Of a stretch of DNA of 39,377 nt, positions 31,630 to 39,377 are shown piece by piece. Source of the DNA: an uncultured Bacteroidales bacterium (GTDB taxonomy: Bacteria; Bacteroidota; Bacteroidia; Bacteroidales; UBA932); contig CAMKTW010000001.1 in the NCBI GenBank assembly GCA_946415795.1, forward strand, positions 1-39,377. The letters run 5' to 3'. The position numbers were made by a program, and so were the translations under genes. Position 1 is the stretch's first letter. The number at the start of each line of letters is the position of its first letter. The notes beneath the pieces were generated by a model. The model saw nothing but the letters and a program-made list of their open reading frames with translations, was not told the DNA's origin and did not search any database.

Positions 31630-31983
31630 ATGACTTTTGCCTTTCCAAAAAAGCAACATCTGGCACAGCGGGAGGCCATCTCAGCCCTCGCCTCACACGG
31701 CAAGGTGCTGTTCAAATATCCGATAAAGGCCTTCTGCCTGAAAACGGATAGTGTTGGCTATCAACGTTACGTGTTTACAGTACCAAAGAAACTGTTCAAA
31801 CGGGCGGTAAAACGAAACCTGCTAAAACGTCGTATGCGTGAAGCCGTACGGCTCAATCAGGAGACCGTTCTGGACGGCTTCTGCGCCGATTTCCTGCTGG
31901 TGTATATCGGCCGGGATATTTGCCCTTACTCCGCAATTGAGGCCGCTGTGAAGGAGATTCTCGCTAAAAGTAAAACGCTATGA
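31630..31983 (+). CDS. rnpA: Ribonuclease P protein component
   Basis: RnpA assists the RNase P RNA in 5' maturation of tRNAs. The 117-residue basic protein has the family core YVFTVPKKLFKRAVKRNLLK, followed by RRMREAVR (the RNR-type RNA-binding helix). The N-terminal region is less conserved than in most relatives. It lies 50 nt after hemD and its TGA overlaps the yidD ATG. rpmH, its usual neighbour in other phyla, is absent, as is typical here. Confidence 0.94.
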   Translation: MTFAFPKKQHLAQREAISALASHGKVLFKYPIKAFCLKTDSVGYQRYVFTVPKKLFKRAVKRNLLKRRMREAVRLNQETVLDGFCADFLLVYIGRDICPYSAIEAAVKEILAKSKTL

Positions 31984-32222
31984 CACCGTTCCACCAAGCG
32001 GTGCGGCGCATCACATCCTGGCCGGCACTGATGCTAATCAAATTCTACAAGGCATTCCTGTCGCCCTATATGGGGCGCTCCTGCCGCTTCCAGCCCACCT
32101 GCAGCACTTACACCTACGAAGCCATCCAGAAGTACGGCATCCTCAAAGGGGGCTGGCTGGGCCTCAAGCGCATCCTCCGCTGCCACCCCTGGGGCGGAAG
32201 CGGATACGACCCCGTGCCTTAA
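31980..32222 (+). CDS. yidD: YidD, membrane protein insertion efficiency factor
   Basis: The 80-residue protein contains the entire YidD signature: FYKAFLSPYMGRSCRFQPTC, then STYTYEAIQKYG and KRILRCHPWGGSGYDPVP. It is a peripheral inner-membrane protein that helps YidC-dependent insertion. It is coupled to rnpA by an ATGA overlap, the usual arrangement. The structured element at 32230 begins 8 nt after its stop. Confidence 0.95.
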   Translation: MTPFHQAVRRITSWPALMLIKFYKAFLSPYMGRSCRFQPTCSTYTYEAIQKYGILKGGWLGLKRILRCHPWGGSGYDPVP

Positions 32223-32229
32223 ACTTTTA

Positions 32230-32495
32230 TTCCGGGCAGAACTAGCCGAGGCCTGAATGGGGGCGCGAGCGGCGCTAGCGGAAGACGCCGGTGCGACAGT
32301 ATGAGGCGCTTTTGCCAGGATTGCCTGGCGGAAGCGACGAATCCGTCGCAGCCTGAGCGCACAAAAACGCCGGCCATGCGAGGTATGCTTGAAGCGCGAA
32401 GCGCAAGGTTCCCGAGCATAGGCGTTTTTGAAGCGGAAGGCAGGCGGCTGTAGTGACAGCGAGCGCCTCATTCAGGCAAAGGCCCTGCCCGGCGC
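32230..32495. repeat. Multi-hairpin structured element (about 265 nt)
   Basis: Outer arms CCGGGCAG (32232-32239) and CTGCCCGG (32485-32492) match exactly. A second pair, GCCTGAATG (32251-32259) with CATTCAGGC (32469-32477), continues as an imperfect 20-bp stem. Inside are at least four further hairpins: 32307-32336 (CGCTT/AAGCG and GCCAGG/CCTGGC joined by two T-G wobble pairs), 32334-32349 (GCGACG/CGTCGC, overlapping the previous one), 32362-32430 (CAAAAACGCC/GGCGTTTTTG with inner GCGC-GAA-GCGC) and 32447-32460 (GCTGT/ACAGC). The whole folds like a cloverleaf. No coding sequence fits. It may be a structured RNA or a palindromic mobile repeat. It shares an 11-mer with the ispE insert. Confidence 0.75.
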
Positions 32496-32522
32496 AATGA
32501 TTATCTCTTTTGAGCTCAGGTA

Positions 32523-32918
32523 CTACTTAATCGCTTCAATCTCCTCCTCCGACAATTGTGTAGCAGCCATTATGGTTTCCATACTGGCTCCTATCGCTCT
32601 GAGATTCCTAACCGTGCTACGTTTCTCCTCGGCTATCCCTTCAGTTCTCCCCTTGGTATAACCTTCACGGTGGAAATACTCGCCGATGACCTTCTTGTCG
32701 TATTCGGTAATCATAGATGTCACGTATTTGCGTAGTTCCTTCTCTTCCAGCTCTCCGGTCTGCGCTATCGAGAACACATCCTCGAAGCCCGCCTGGTCTG
32801 CCGGTCTCTTTGCAAATTTATTCAAATTTTTGAAAAGGTAACACCATCTCTCTACGTCCGTCTCCAGCGTCTCCCAGGCTCTGCGTAACCGCGGCAGCTC
32901 CAGGAAGAAAAACTGCAA
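32523..32918 (-). pseudogene. C-terminal fragment of an Rpn-family (PD-(D/E)XK) nuclease/transposase
   Basis: The sequence LQFFFLELPRLRRAWETLET, then DVERWCYLFKNLNKFAKRP and later FHREGYTKGRTEGIAEEK, matches the second half of Rpn-family proteins (recombination-promoting nuclease/putative transposase). These end in a charged stretch of the same kind. The catalytic N-terminal half is absent: the frame runs only about 18 codons further upstream, through a terminator hairpin, to a stop near 32975. No good ATG is present (TTG at 32918). It is therefore a remnant about 131 codons long. The break lies at the 3' border of the FISUMP lipoprotein locus. Confidence 0.75.
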
Positions 32919-32940
32919 AGTTGCCGGGCAGATATAAAAA

Positions 32941-32969
32941 GAGTGCTTCCCAAACTCCGGGAAGCACTC
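32941..32969 (-). terminator. Rho-independent terminator after the large FISUMP lipoprotein
   Basis: GAGTGCTTCCC (32941-32951) and GGGAAGCACTC (32959-32969) form a perfect 11-bp stem with a 7-nt loop. On the minus strand it is followed by TTTTTAT. It lies 33 nt after the stop of the 1088-aa lipoprotein gene. Confidence 0.9.
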
Positions 32970-33001
32970 TAATTATAGGGGCTTAGATTATTTACAAGCC
33001 G

Positions 33002-36000
33002 TTAGTCTTTGACGGGACGGACTGAGTACCCGTAGGCGCGCACGGCGCTGCCCGCGCTGGGACCAACTGAATCAAAGCCCACGCCCATCGCTTTATACGG
33101 GTCGAACGTATCGAGAGTCGAAGACCAATATGCGCCAAGTGAGCCGACACTGTCGCGGTTGGTAGCATACCGGTATCCTGCAGCGGGCAGGAATATGCTT
33201 TTGCCATTGGGCCCAGTAACTTGATATCCGTTTTTACCGTATAGTGCAGTCCACGTCCATGTGCATTCATTCTGGAGTTCTGTCCACTCTGCTTCAGTGG
33301 GCATTCTCCAGCTGCCTCCCCAGTTTGCATAGGCTGCATCGTCCGCTAAGTCAAGGACGGTCTTGTTATCAATGGTACCGTAAGCACCTCGTGTATTGTA
33401 TTTGGTCAATGTATAAGAGCTACCGTTACACCATTTGTACGATGCCCAGTCATATCCGGTAATCGCAGGATTCGTGCGGGAGCGCCAGTCACTGCAAGGG
33501 TTATCCTGAGAATGGCCGCTCATGTAATACGGATCCGTCTCACCCCAGGCGAAATAGTCGCCGTATTCATCGGCTGCAAATGCACCAACATTGCAGTTTG
33601 CCCACTTTATGCCGGAGGTAAGGCCCAGATCGACCGCCTCGTGTTCTTTCACTACCGCCTGATATGATGCCGAATAGTCTCCGTCGCATGTTGTACCGAC
33701 AATGGTGGCTGTGCCGGCAGAAAGTGCCATGACTTTACCCTCCCAGGTAATCGATGCGACTGACGTATTATATGATTTCCATACGATATGCTTGTGGGTT
33801 GCATTGGATGGAGAAACGGTTGCATTCATCGAATATGTTTGGCCAACGGTCAACGACACAGCCCCAAGTGGCAGCGATATCCCGGTTACGGGTACCCACT
33901 CACTATCGTCCTTAACGGGACGAACGGCAAGTCCGAGGTAGCGGTGGTAGTAGCCGTCATATGACATATCACTTGCAGAGACATTCAGGCCCATAGCGCC
34001 AGTAGGGGTGTACTTATCGAGGGAAGAAGACCAGTAGTCGCAGGTGGTGCCGACCCTGTAGGAGTTCGAATTTCTCCGGTAACCGGCGGCGGGGAGGAAT
34101 ATGCTGTTGCCATTAGGGCCGGTAAGCAAATCTCCTGTCACTCCGTTCCGGGTTGTCCAAGTCGATGTGCAATTATCTATCAATTCTTGCCACTCATCGA
34201 TTGTAGGCATACGCCATCCGTCACCCCAAGAGGCCCTTGCAGCATCGTCTTCGTAACCATAACATATGAAATCCGTTCTGTGGTCCACCGTACCATATCC
34301 TTTGGTATTGTATCTGGTAAGCACACTTCCGTTACCGTTGTCGCACCACTGATACGATGCCCAGCTATAATCGCTGTCGGGTTCGGTCTCACCCCATGCA
34401 TAATAATCTCCGTACTCCTCCGGTGCGGTGGCGCCGAGGTTGAATGGTGCCCACTTCCGGCCCGAAGGCAGGCCCAGGTCAACGGCCGTCAGGGCTGCAT
34501 TGACAGTCACTGTGCATGTCGCTGTAAATCCGCCGTCAATTGTCGTTACCGTGATGGTGGCGGTGCCGGCAGCCACAGCTGTCACCGTACCGTTTGCATC
34601 GACGCTCGCAACGTCCGTATCGCTGGAGGACCAGCTCACTGCCGGCCGCGATGCACTCGAGGGCGCAACGGTCGCCGTTAAAGTTGCCGTTTCTCCCTCA
34701 GTAAGGGATATGTTGCCCGGATCAAGCGTTACGCCGGTCACGCGGATCACATCTTCATCCGAGACGGGACGGACAGGGAAACCGTAGTATCTGGGTGCAT
34801 TGGCAAAACGGATAGTTGCCGAATAGAAATCGGCGTACCTCGCATTGGAAGTGGTTTCTGGGTTTACGGTTGATGACCAGTAGCCTCCGGTGGAACCCGC
34901 ATGGTAGAAGTATGTGCCTTGTCTGTCACCCGCAGCCGGGAAGAAGATGCTGTTATTGTTGAGCCTGCTTGTCGCCAACTGTCCGTTCACCCCGTTCCGT
35001 GTGGTCCATGTCCAGTTGCAATTTGCCATCAGCTCAGCCCAATCCTCCTGCGTGGGCATACGCCAGTCTCCGCCCCAATTGGCACTTGCGGCATCGTCTT
35101 CTAAGTCCAATTCCATCTTGTCATCGTCGATAAAATACTTGGTCAGGCTCGACTCCGACCCTTCACACCACTTGTAAGTTGACCAGACGTATCCTTCACT
35201 CTTGCCGTCTTTCCAATTACTGCAAGGATTGTCTTGAGCATGACCCTCGGTATAATAAGGCTCTGTCTCGCCCCACGCATAGTAATCACCGTACTCCTCA
35301 GGTGCGCCCGCGCCGAGGTTGAAGGTTGCCCACTTAACGCCAGAAGGCAAGCCCATGTCAACGGCCTCGGGAACCGGCGGAACATAAGGCGCGGTGCCGA
35401 CATAAGTCACCGCAGGCATCGAGAGGATGTTAGACCTGGTGATGGTCTGGCTCCTGGTGGTCTTTATCTCCATCGAGGCGCCCTGCGAGTCACAAACCAC
35501 CACTGTGAAGCCACCCTCCATTGTCATCGGAGGCAGCGCTATGATGAATGCCGTCGCCTCAGTCTCGCTCAGCTGCACATACTCCTGGCAAATCAGCGTC
35601 GCCCTCGTACCATCGGCATCTGTCATCTCTACAGAAGGTGCATTGTCGGCAGACGCCGTAACCTCTGCCGAACCGCAGAGTAGCTCGCCGTTGTTGCCCG
35701 TGATGCTTACGGATGTGATCTCCGCCGTTCCTTTCAGCCGCAACTTCAACCCTCCGAGCACATTCTTGAACTTGAGGTTGTAATCACTCGCAGAACTTGT
35801 AACGGCCACCATTGGGAACGCCCCGTTGCCGAAGCTCGCCTGCGCGAAATACTGCGTATAGGGGAAAACTATGTCGCTGATGACATAAGAGCTCCCGTTT
35901 TGTACGATTCCTGCCGTTGCCTCATACGGATAGAACGCCACGTTGTTGCTAATCGCTTCTGAGGGAACGGATTCAGGATTCTCAACTCTGAACAGCGCCG

Positions 36001-36268
36001 CAGCCGTCTTACCGTCCGACGCATCGGTCACCTGATAGTGCTCGTTGACGGTGCTCCCCACAAAGATGCTCACCTGGTCCCCAAGCGTCCAGAGCACATT
36101 GAGATTATCCAGCGATGTCTTGGTGCCTATGTCGGTTGCATCGCCGACAATGGCCTCCATGGTGGCTGTGAAACTTTTGCCCTCGGGGGCAAATTCGCCC
36201 TCCTCTTTAACCTGGCAGCCGCATACTGCAAATAAAGCCAAAAGGCCTAATACTAAACTTCTTTTCAT
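33002..36268 (-). CDS. Modular surface lipoprotein: fimbrillin-like, three FISUMP and two Ig-like domains
   Basis: The 1088-residue protein has a lipid cysteine at C18 (VCGC) and a fimbrillin-like N-terminal region (about 30-290) clearly paralogous to that of the protein at 16626-18161 (FKNVLGGLKLRL, KTTRSQTITRSNILSMP). The order after this is: FISUMP 1 (302-503), bacterial Ig-like BIG_2 (508-590: VTGVTLDPGNISLTEGETAT), FISUMP 2 (595-786), a second BIG_2 (792-873), and FISUMP 3 (878-1088). Each FISUMP repeats LGLPSG-K-A-NLG, GDYxAWGET, WRMPTxxEW and IFLPAAG. It looks like a long, outer-membrane-anchored adhesin or fimbrial shaft/tip protein. The 42-aa peptide gene lies 24 nt upstream under a shared promoter; a perfect terminator follows. 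The repeats differ enough to suggest old duplications. Confidence 0.88.
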   Translation of the reverse strand: MKRSLVLGLLALFAVCGCQVKEEGEFAPEGKSFTATMEAIVGDATDIGTKTSLDNLNVLWTLGDQVSIFVGSTVNEHYQVTDASDGKTAAALFRVENPESVPSEAISNNVAFYPYEATAGIVQNGSSYVISDIVFPYTQYFAQASFGNGAFPMVAVTSSASDYNLKFKNVLGGLKLRLKGTAEITSVSITGNNGELLCGSAEVTASADNAPSVEMTDADGTRATLICQEYVQLSETEATAFIIALPPMTMEGGFTVVVCDSQGASMEIKTTRSQTITRSNILSMPAVTYVGTAPYVPPVPEAVDMGLPSGVKWATFNLGAGAPEEYGDYYAWGETEPYYTEGHAQDNPCSNWKDGKSEGYVWSTYKWCEGSESSLTKYFIDDDKMELDLEDDAASANWGGDWRMPTQEDWAELMANCNWTWTTRNGVNGQLATSRLNNNSIFFPAAGDRQGTYFYHAGSTGGYWSSTVNPETTSNARYADFYSATIRFANAPRYYGFPVRPVSDEDVIRVTGVTLDPGNISLTEGETATLTATVAPSSASRPAVSWSSSDTDVASVDANGTVTAVAAGTATITVTTIDGGFTATCTVTVNAALTAVDLGLPSGRKWAPFNLGATAPEEYGDYYAWGETEPDSDYSWASYQWCDNGNGSVLTRYNTKGYGTVDHRTDFICYGYEDDAARASWGDGWRMPTIDEWQELIDNCTSTWTTRNGVTGDLLTGPNGNSIFLPAAGYRRNSNSYRVGTTCDYWSSSLDKYTPTGAMGLNVSASDMSYDGYYHRYLGLAVRPVKDDSEWVPVTGISLPLGAVSLTVGQTYSMNATVSPSNATHKHIVWKSYNTSVASITWEGKVMALSAGTATIVGTTCDGDYSASYQAVVKEHEAVDLGLTSGIKWANCNVGAFAADEYGDYFAWGETDPYYMSGHSQDNPCSDWRSRTNPAITGYDWASYKWCNGSSYTLTKYNTRGAYGTIDNKTVLDLADDAAYANWGGSWRMPTEAEWTELQNECTWTWTALYGKNGYQVTGPNGKSIFLPAAGYRYATNRDSVGSLGAYWSSTLDTFDPYKAMGVGFDSVGPSAGSAVRAYGYSVRPVKD

Positions 36269-36292
36269 GGTAAGACTGTTATTATCATTGTT

Positions 36293-36421
36293 CTACCATT
36301 CACCTTCTGTCTCGGTTACCTGCTCGTTCTCGCCGGAGGTCTGGCAGATTCTATGCCGGATACGTACAGTAATTACTTCGCTTACAGGTGCGTCGTAAAC
36401 ATTTTTCGTCAATTTTTTCAT
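36293..36421 (-). CDS. Small conserved peptide (42 aa) upstream of the large FISUMP lipoprotein
   Basis: An ATG at 36421 opens a 42-residue peptide beginning MKKLTKNVYDAPVSEVI and ending GENEQVTETEGEW, with TAG at 36295-36293. It aligns with the 44-aa peptide at 18182-18316: the MKKL start, Y-x-x-P-V, I-C, and V-T-E-T-x-G-E-W at the very end. The first cysteine is replaced by serine here (PVS), so a conserved disulfide is unlikely. Position, promoter and spacing to the following lipoprotein match the other copy. No signal peptide. Function unknown. Confidence 0.75.
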   Translation of the reverse strand: MKKLTKNVYDAPVSEVITVRIRHRICQTSGENEQVTETEGEW

Positions 36422-36465
36422 AAAGCTTTATTATTAATTTCCATATATGCATAAGCCATATTTTA

Positions 36466-36496
36466 CAAATTTATGTATTTATCTGCCAATTAGCAA
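36466..36496 (-). promoter_or_regulatory. Promoter of the peptide-lipoprotein operon (33-36 kb copy)
   Basis: Minus strand: TTGC at 36496-36493, a 19-bp spacer, then TAAATTTG at 36473-36466. It is the same as the promoter at 18369-18399. The -33 element abuts the secDF terminator. Confidence 0.75.
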
Positions 36497-36530
36497 CAAA
36501 AAAGGCTGACCGCAATGGCCAGCCTCTTTT
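36494..36530 (-). terminator. secDF terminator
   Basis: The stem GGCTGACC (36504-36511) with GGCCAGCC (36517-36524), 7 of 8 paired, has a 5-nt loop. On the minus strand a run of six T follows. It is 18 nt after the secDF stop. Confidence 0.85.
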
Positions 36531-36547
36531 GACAAGGTGATTTTCCC

Positions 36548-39377
36548 TTATTTTTTGGTAACCTTTTCGGCGGCCTTCTCCTCACGCTTGCGGTTGAGGT
36601 CGTACATAATGGGGGTACCGATGAAGATGGATGCGTAGGTACCTACAATCACACCGAGTGTCAGGGCAACTGCGAAACCGCGGATGCTCTCGCCGCCAAA
36701 GATTGCGATTGCCACCAAAACGAGCAGGGTAGTAATGGAGGTGTTCAAAGTACGGCTCAAGGTCGCATTGACCGCGTCGTTGATGTTCTCCTTGAGGGAA
36801 CGCTTGGGATAGAGAGTCTTGTATTCGCGGATACGGTCAAAGATCACCACGTTGTCGTTGATTGAGTAACCGATTATGGTGAGGACTGCCGCGATGAAGG
36901 TCTGGTCGACATCCAAGGTGAACGGCAGGATTCCGCTGAACAGCGAGAAGAAGCCGATCATGATGAGGGCGTTGTGTACCAGCGATGTCACGCCGCCGAC
37001 ACCCCAGGTCCAGTTGGTGAACCTCAGGGCGATGTAGGCGAAGATTGCAATGAGCGCCAGGATTACTGCGATGATTGCGTCGCGCTGCATCTCGCTCGCG
37101 ATGGAGGCATCCACGCGGTCGGAGGAGATGATACCGTTGGGGTTGTTCAGGGTAGAGGTGAACTCTTCCTGGCTCATCTGGTTTGCGAAGAAACCCTTCA
37201 GGGCGTTGTATATCTTGCCTTCAATCTCTTTGTCTGTCTGCTGGCTGCGGTCGTTCACCTTATATTTAGTGGTAATACGCATCTGTGACGCACCGCCGAA
37301 CTGCTTTACCTCGGCTGCCTCGCCAAACTCCTGCATCGTAGCGGCACGAACCTGCTCTGCGGTAACCGGCTGGTCAAAGCGGACAACATAAGTACGACCG
37401 CCGCTGAAATCGACGCCGTAGCTGAAGCCTTTGGTGAAAATGCTTACCAGGGCAATTACACAGAGGATACCGGAGATGATGTATGTGGTCTTGCGCAGCT
37501 TGATGAAGTCGATATGGGTATTCTTGAGGAAGTTGCGGGTTGCGGGGGAATCAAAGCTGATGTCTTTGTTGCGGGCCAGCCTTGCCTCGAAGATAAGTCT
37601 CGGGATAAAGATGGAGGTGAATACGGAGGTGATGATACCGATTACCAGCACGGCTGCGAAGCCCTTGACGGGACCGCTGCCGAAGAAGAACAGGATGATA
37701 CCGGTAATCAGGGTGGTCAGCTGACCGTCGATGATAGCGGAGTATGCATTCTTGTAACCGTCGGATATTGCTAGGCGGAGCGACTTGCCGCTGCGCAGCT
37801 CCTCTTTTACACGCTCATATATGATGACGTTGGCATCCACGGCCATACCCATAGTGAGCACGAGACCTGCGATACCGGGGAGGGTGAGCACCGCACCAAA
37901 CGATACCAGGGCACCGAAGAGGAACAGCACGTTGCACAGCAGCGCAAAGTCTGCTGCAAAACCTGCACGGCGGTAGAAGATTGCCATATAGATGAGCACG
38001 CACAGGAAGGCGAGCAGGAATGAAATCATACCGCTCTTGATGGACTGGCTACCCAGGGAAGGTCCCACGACCTGCTCCTGAACGATGCGGGCGGGGGTGC
38101 TGAGCTTACCGCTCTTGAGCACGGTTGCAAGGTCTTCTGCCTCTTCAGGGGTGAAATTGCCGGTAATCTGGCTGCTGCCGCCGCTGATCTTTGTCTGTAC
38201 GTTGGGGTATGAGTAAACCAGATCGTCCATAACGATGGCGATCTGCTTGCCTACGTTCTGCTCTGTGATGACCTCCCAGCGTGCGCTGCCGGTAGAGTTC
38301 ATAGTCATACTGACCTCTGCCGCACCGGAAATCTGGCTGTAGTTGACGCGGGCGGAGGTAATCACGCCGCCGTCCAGGACGGGACCCTTGCCGGCTGCGC
38401 TCTTGAGGGCAATCAGCTCAAAGTACTGGCCGCTCTTATCATAAGCGCTGGGCTTGAAGGTGAGGGCCGGAACAAAGTCGTTGGGGAACTCCACGCTGCT
38501 TGTGCGGAGCATCCGCATAACCTCAGCGGTGTCGCGGTAGTGAACGTAACCAAGGCAGGCGCTGTTTGCACCAGTCTGCTGAAGGCGGCCGAACAGGGGG
38601 TTGGCCTTGCGATAGGCCTCCATCTGGTCGTTCTCGCTCTGCTCTGCAGTAGCGGAGATGTTATTCAGCAGGCTGTCAACCCCGGGTGCAGTTTCTGTAG
38701 CTTCCACTGCCTCACCTTCTGCTGCAGGCTCTTCAGAAGCCTCGACAGCTGCCAGTCTGGATGCCTCGTTGCGGTTCAGCTCCTGCAGGAAGGGCATAAT
38801 TTCGTTTGCTGTGTAGGTCTGCCAGAACTCAAGGGATGCGGTACCCTGGAGGAGCTTACGTACACGCTCAGGCTCCTTCACGCCAGGGAGCTCCACGAGG
38901 ATGCGGCCGGTGCGGGCGATTTTCTGGATGTTGGGCTGTGCCACGCCAAACTGGTTGACACGGCGCTCCACAACTGTATAGGAGTTGTTGATTGCGCTCT
39001 CAGCCTCTTTGCGGAGAAGCTCTATAATCTCATCGTTGGTGATCTTGGACTTGTTTGCAACATCGCTGCTGAACTTGTCAAGGTCAATGTCGAACGAGAG
39101 CCTCTGCTCGCCGGCAACCTCTTTCCAGGCCTCAGCGAAAAGGGTGATGAAGTCGGTGTGGGTCTCTTCTGCACGCTGACGCGCCAGCGAGAGTGCCTTG
39201 TTGAATTCATCGGTGGTCTTTTCGCGGGCGCAGTTGCGAACCAGCTCGCCAAGGTCCAGCTGCAGCATTACGTTCATACCGCCCTTGAGGTCCAGACCCA
39301 GGTTGATCTCTTTCTCCTTTACATCCTTGTATGTGTAGCCGAGGTAAACTTTCTCGGTGGATATGGAGTCGATGTAC
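36548..39377 (-). CDS. secDF: Protein translocase SecDF fusion (5' end outside the window)
   Basis: SecDF uses the proton gradient to help pull exported proteins through SecYEG. The frame is open to the right edge of the window, so the first residues are missing; about 942 codons are visible. Near the edge the SecD motif LGLDLKGGMN is seen. SecD follows with its P1 domain, including a Bacteroidetes-typical acidic Glu/Ala-rich insert (VEASEEPAAEGEAVEATETA). SecD transmembrane helices follow (LTLPGIAGLVLTMGMAVDAN). The SecF half then starts near NTHIDFIKLRKTTYIISG, with GVDFSGGRTYVVRF and TIIGYSINDNVVIFDRI. The fused form is the rule in Bacteroidetes. A terminator follows the stop. Confidence 0.97.
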   Translation of the reverse strand, partial: YIDSISTEKVYLGYTYKDVKEKEINLGLDLKGGMNVMLQLDLGELVRNCAREKTTDEFNKALSLARQRAEETHTDFITLFAEAWKEVAGEQRLSFDIDLDKFSSDVANKSKITNDEIIELLRKEAESAINNSYTVVERRVNQFGVAQPNIQKIARTGRILVELPGVKEPERVRKLLQGTASLEFWQTYTANEIMPFLQELNRNEASRLAAVEASEEPAAEGEAVEATETAPGVDSLLNNISATAEQSENDQMEAYRKANPLFGRLQQTGANSACLGYVHYRDTAEVMRMLRTSSVEFPNDFVPALTFKPSAYDKSGQYFELIALKSAAGKGPVLDGGVITSARVNYSQISGAAEVSMTMNSTGSARWEVITEQNVGKQIAIVMDDLVYSYPNVQTKISGGSSQITGNFTPEEAEDLATVLKSGKLSTPARIVQEQVVGPSLGSQSIKSGMISFLLAFLCVLIYMAIFYRRAGFAADFALLCNVLFLFGALVSFGAVLTLPGIAGLVLTMGMAVDANVIIYERVKEELRSGKSLRLAISDGYKNAYSAIIDGQLTTLITGIILFFFGSGPVKGFAAVLVIGIITSVFTSIFIPRLIFEARLARNKDISFDSPATRNFLKNTHIDFIKLRKTTYIISGILCVIALVSIFTKGFSYGVDFSGGRTYVVRFDQPVTAEQVRAATMQEFGEAAEVKQFGGASQMRITTKYKVNDRSQQTDKEIEGKIYNALKGFFANQMSQEEFTSTLNNPNGIISSDRVDASIASEMQRDAIIAVILALIAIFAYIALRFTNWTWGVGGVTSLVHNALIMIGFFSLFSGILPFTLDVDQTFIAAVLTIIGYSINDNVVIFDRIREYKTLYPKRSLKENINDAVNATLSRTLNTSITTLLVLVAIAIFGGESIRGFAVALTLGVIVGTYASIFIGTPIMYDLNRKREEKAAEKVTKK

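Noticed and set aside
32230..32495. Group II intron or integron attC site as identity of the structured element
   Set aside because: I could not find the domain V sequence of group II introns, nor GTTRRRY/RYYYAAC ends of attC sites, and no reverse transcriptase or integrase is adjacent.
16626..36268. Diversity-generating retroelement with a FISUMP/C-type-lectin-like target
   Set aside because: FISUMP and FGE folds resemble known targets, but there is no reverse transcriptase, accessory gene or template repeat in the window. The domain copies differ all along their length and not only at adenine positions.
1..39377. CRISPR arrays, rRNA genes, complete insertion sequences
   Set aside because: I read for regular spaced repeats, conserved rRNA segments and transposase genes with terminal repeats and found none, apart from the Rpn-family fragment.

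Overview
The window looks like the chromosome of a Bacteroidales bacterium. The evidence is gene content (a suf operon with pnuC, a DUF4271-hemD-rnpA-yidD block, fused SecDF, FISUMP and fimbrillin-like lipoproteins, DUF2723, DUF5106) and promoters of the Bacteroidetes type (-7 TAnnTTTG, with TTTG/TTGC about 19 bp upstream). I see no plasmid origin, phage module, insertion sequence or CRISPR array. Family or genus cannot be fixed from this sequence alone; a gut-type, fairly GC-rich lineage near Rikenellaceae is only a guess.

Layout from left to right. 95-3982 (minus): an FGE-fold lipoprotein, glucuronate isomerase (uxaC) and a hexuronate transporter form a compact hexuronate-use cluster. 4126-7591 (minus): Fe-S cluster assembly sufB-(pnuC)-sufC-sufD, with a nicotinamide riboside transporter inserted in the operon and a half-length SufD. 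7632-9528 (plus): a ThiL-like protein that has lost its catalytic motifs, then a secreted serine hydrolase. 9546-12006 (minus): a glycosidase-like lipoprotein and a ParA plus ribbon-helix-helix pair set among AT-rich repeats. 12102-16511: ispE with an odd in-frame insert, an Xaa-Pro aminopeptidase and groES-groEL. 16626-18903 (minus): a fimbrillin-like/FISUMP lipoprotein preceded by a 44-aa peptide gene, next to a chimeric gene joining the same peptide to half a FISUMP domain. 19326-21872 (plus): tadA, tRNA-Gln, a phosphopantetheinyl transferase and a thioredoxin-fold lipoprotein. 21862-29694 (minus): three overlapping genes for a DUF2723 GT-C protein, UvrC and a very large HExxH/beta-propeller/outer-membrane-barrel protein. 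29783-32222 (plus): SUI1, DUF4271, HemD, RnpA and YidD. 32230-32495: a multi-hairpin element of about 265 nt. 32523-36421 (minus): a truncated Rpn-family gene, then a second peptide plus FISUMP lipoprotein locus with three FISUMP and two Ig-like domains. 36548-39377 (minus): secDF, cut by the window edge.

The most interesting candidate system is the repeated pairing of a 42-44 aa peptide with a large modular surface lipoprotein. Both intact copies start from the same promoter design (TTGC-N19-TAAATTTG). A third copy has been fused in frame to the C-terminal lipoprotein domain at a shared E-W / GAGTGG position. Other points worth following are the structured element at 32.2-32.5 kb, the 13-bp inverted repeat that covers the parA promoter, and the translated insert in ispE.
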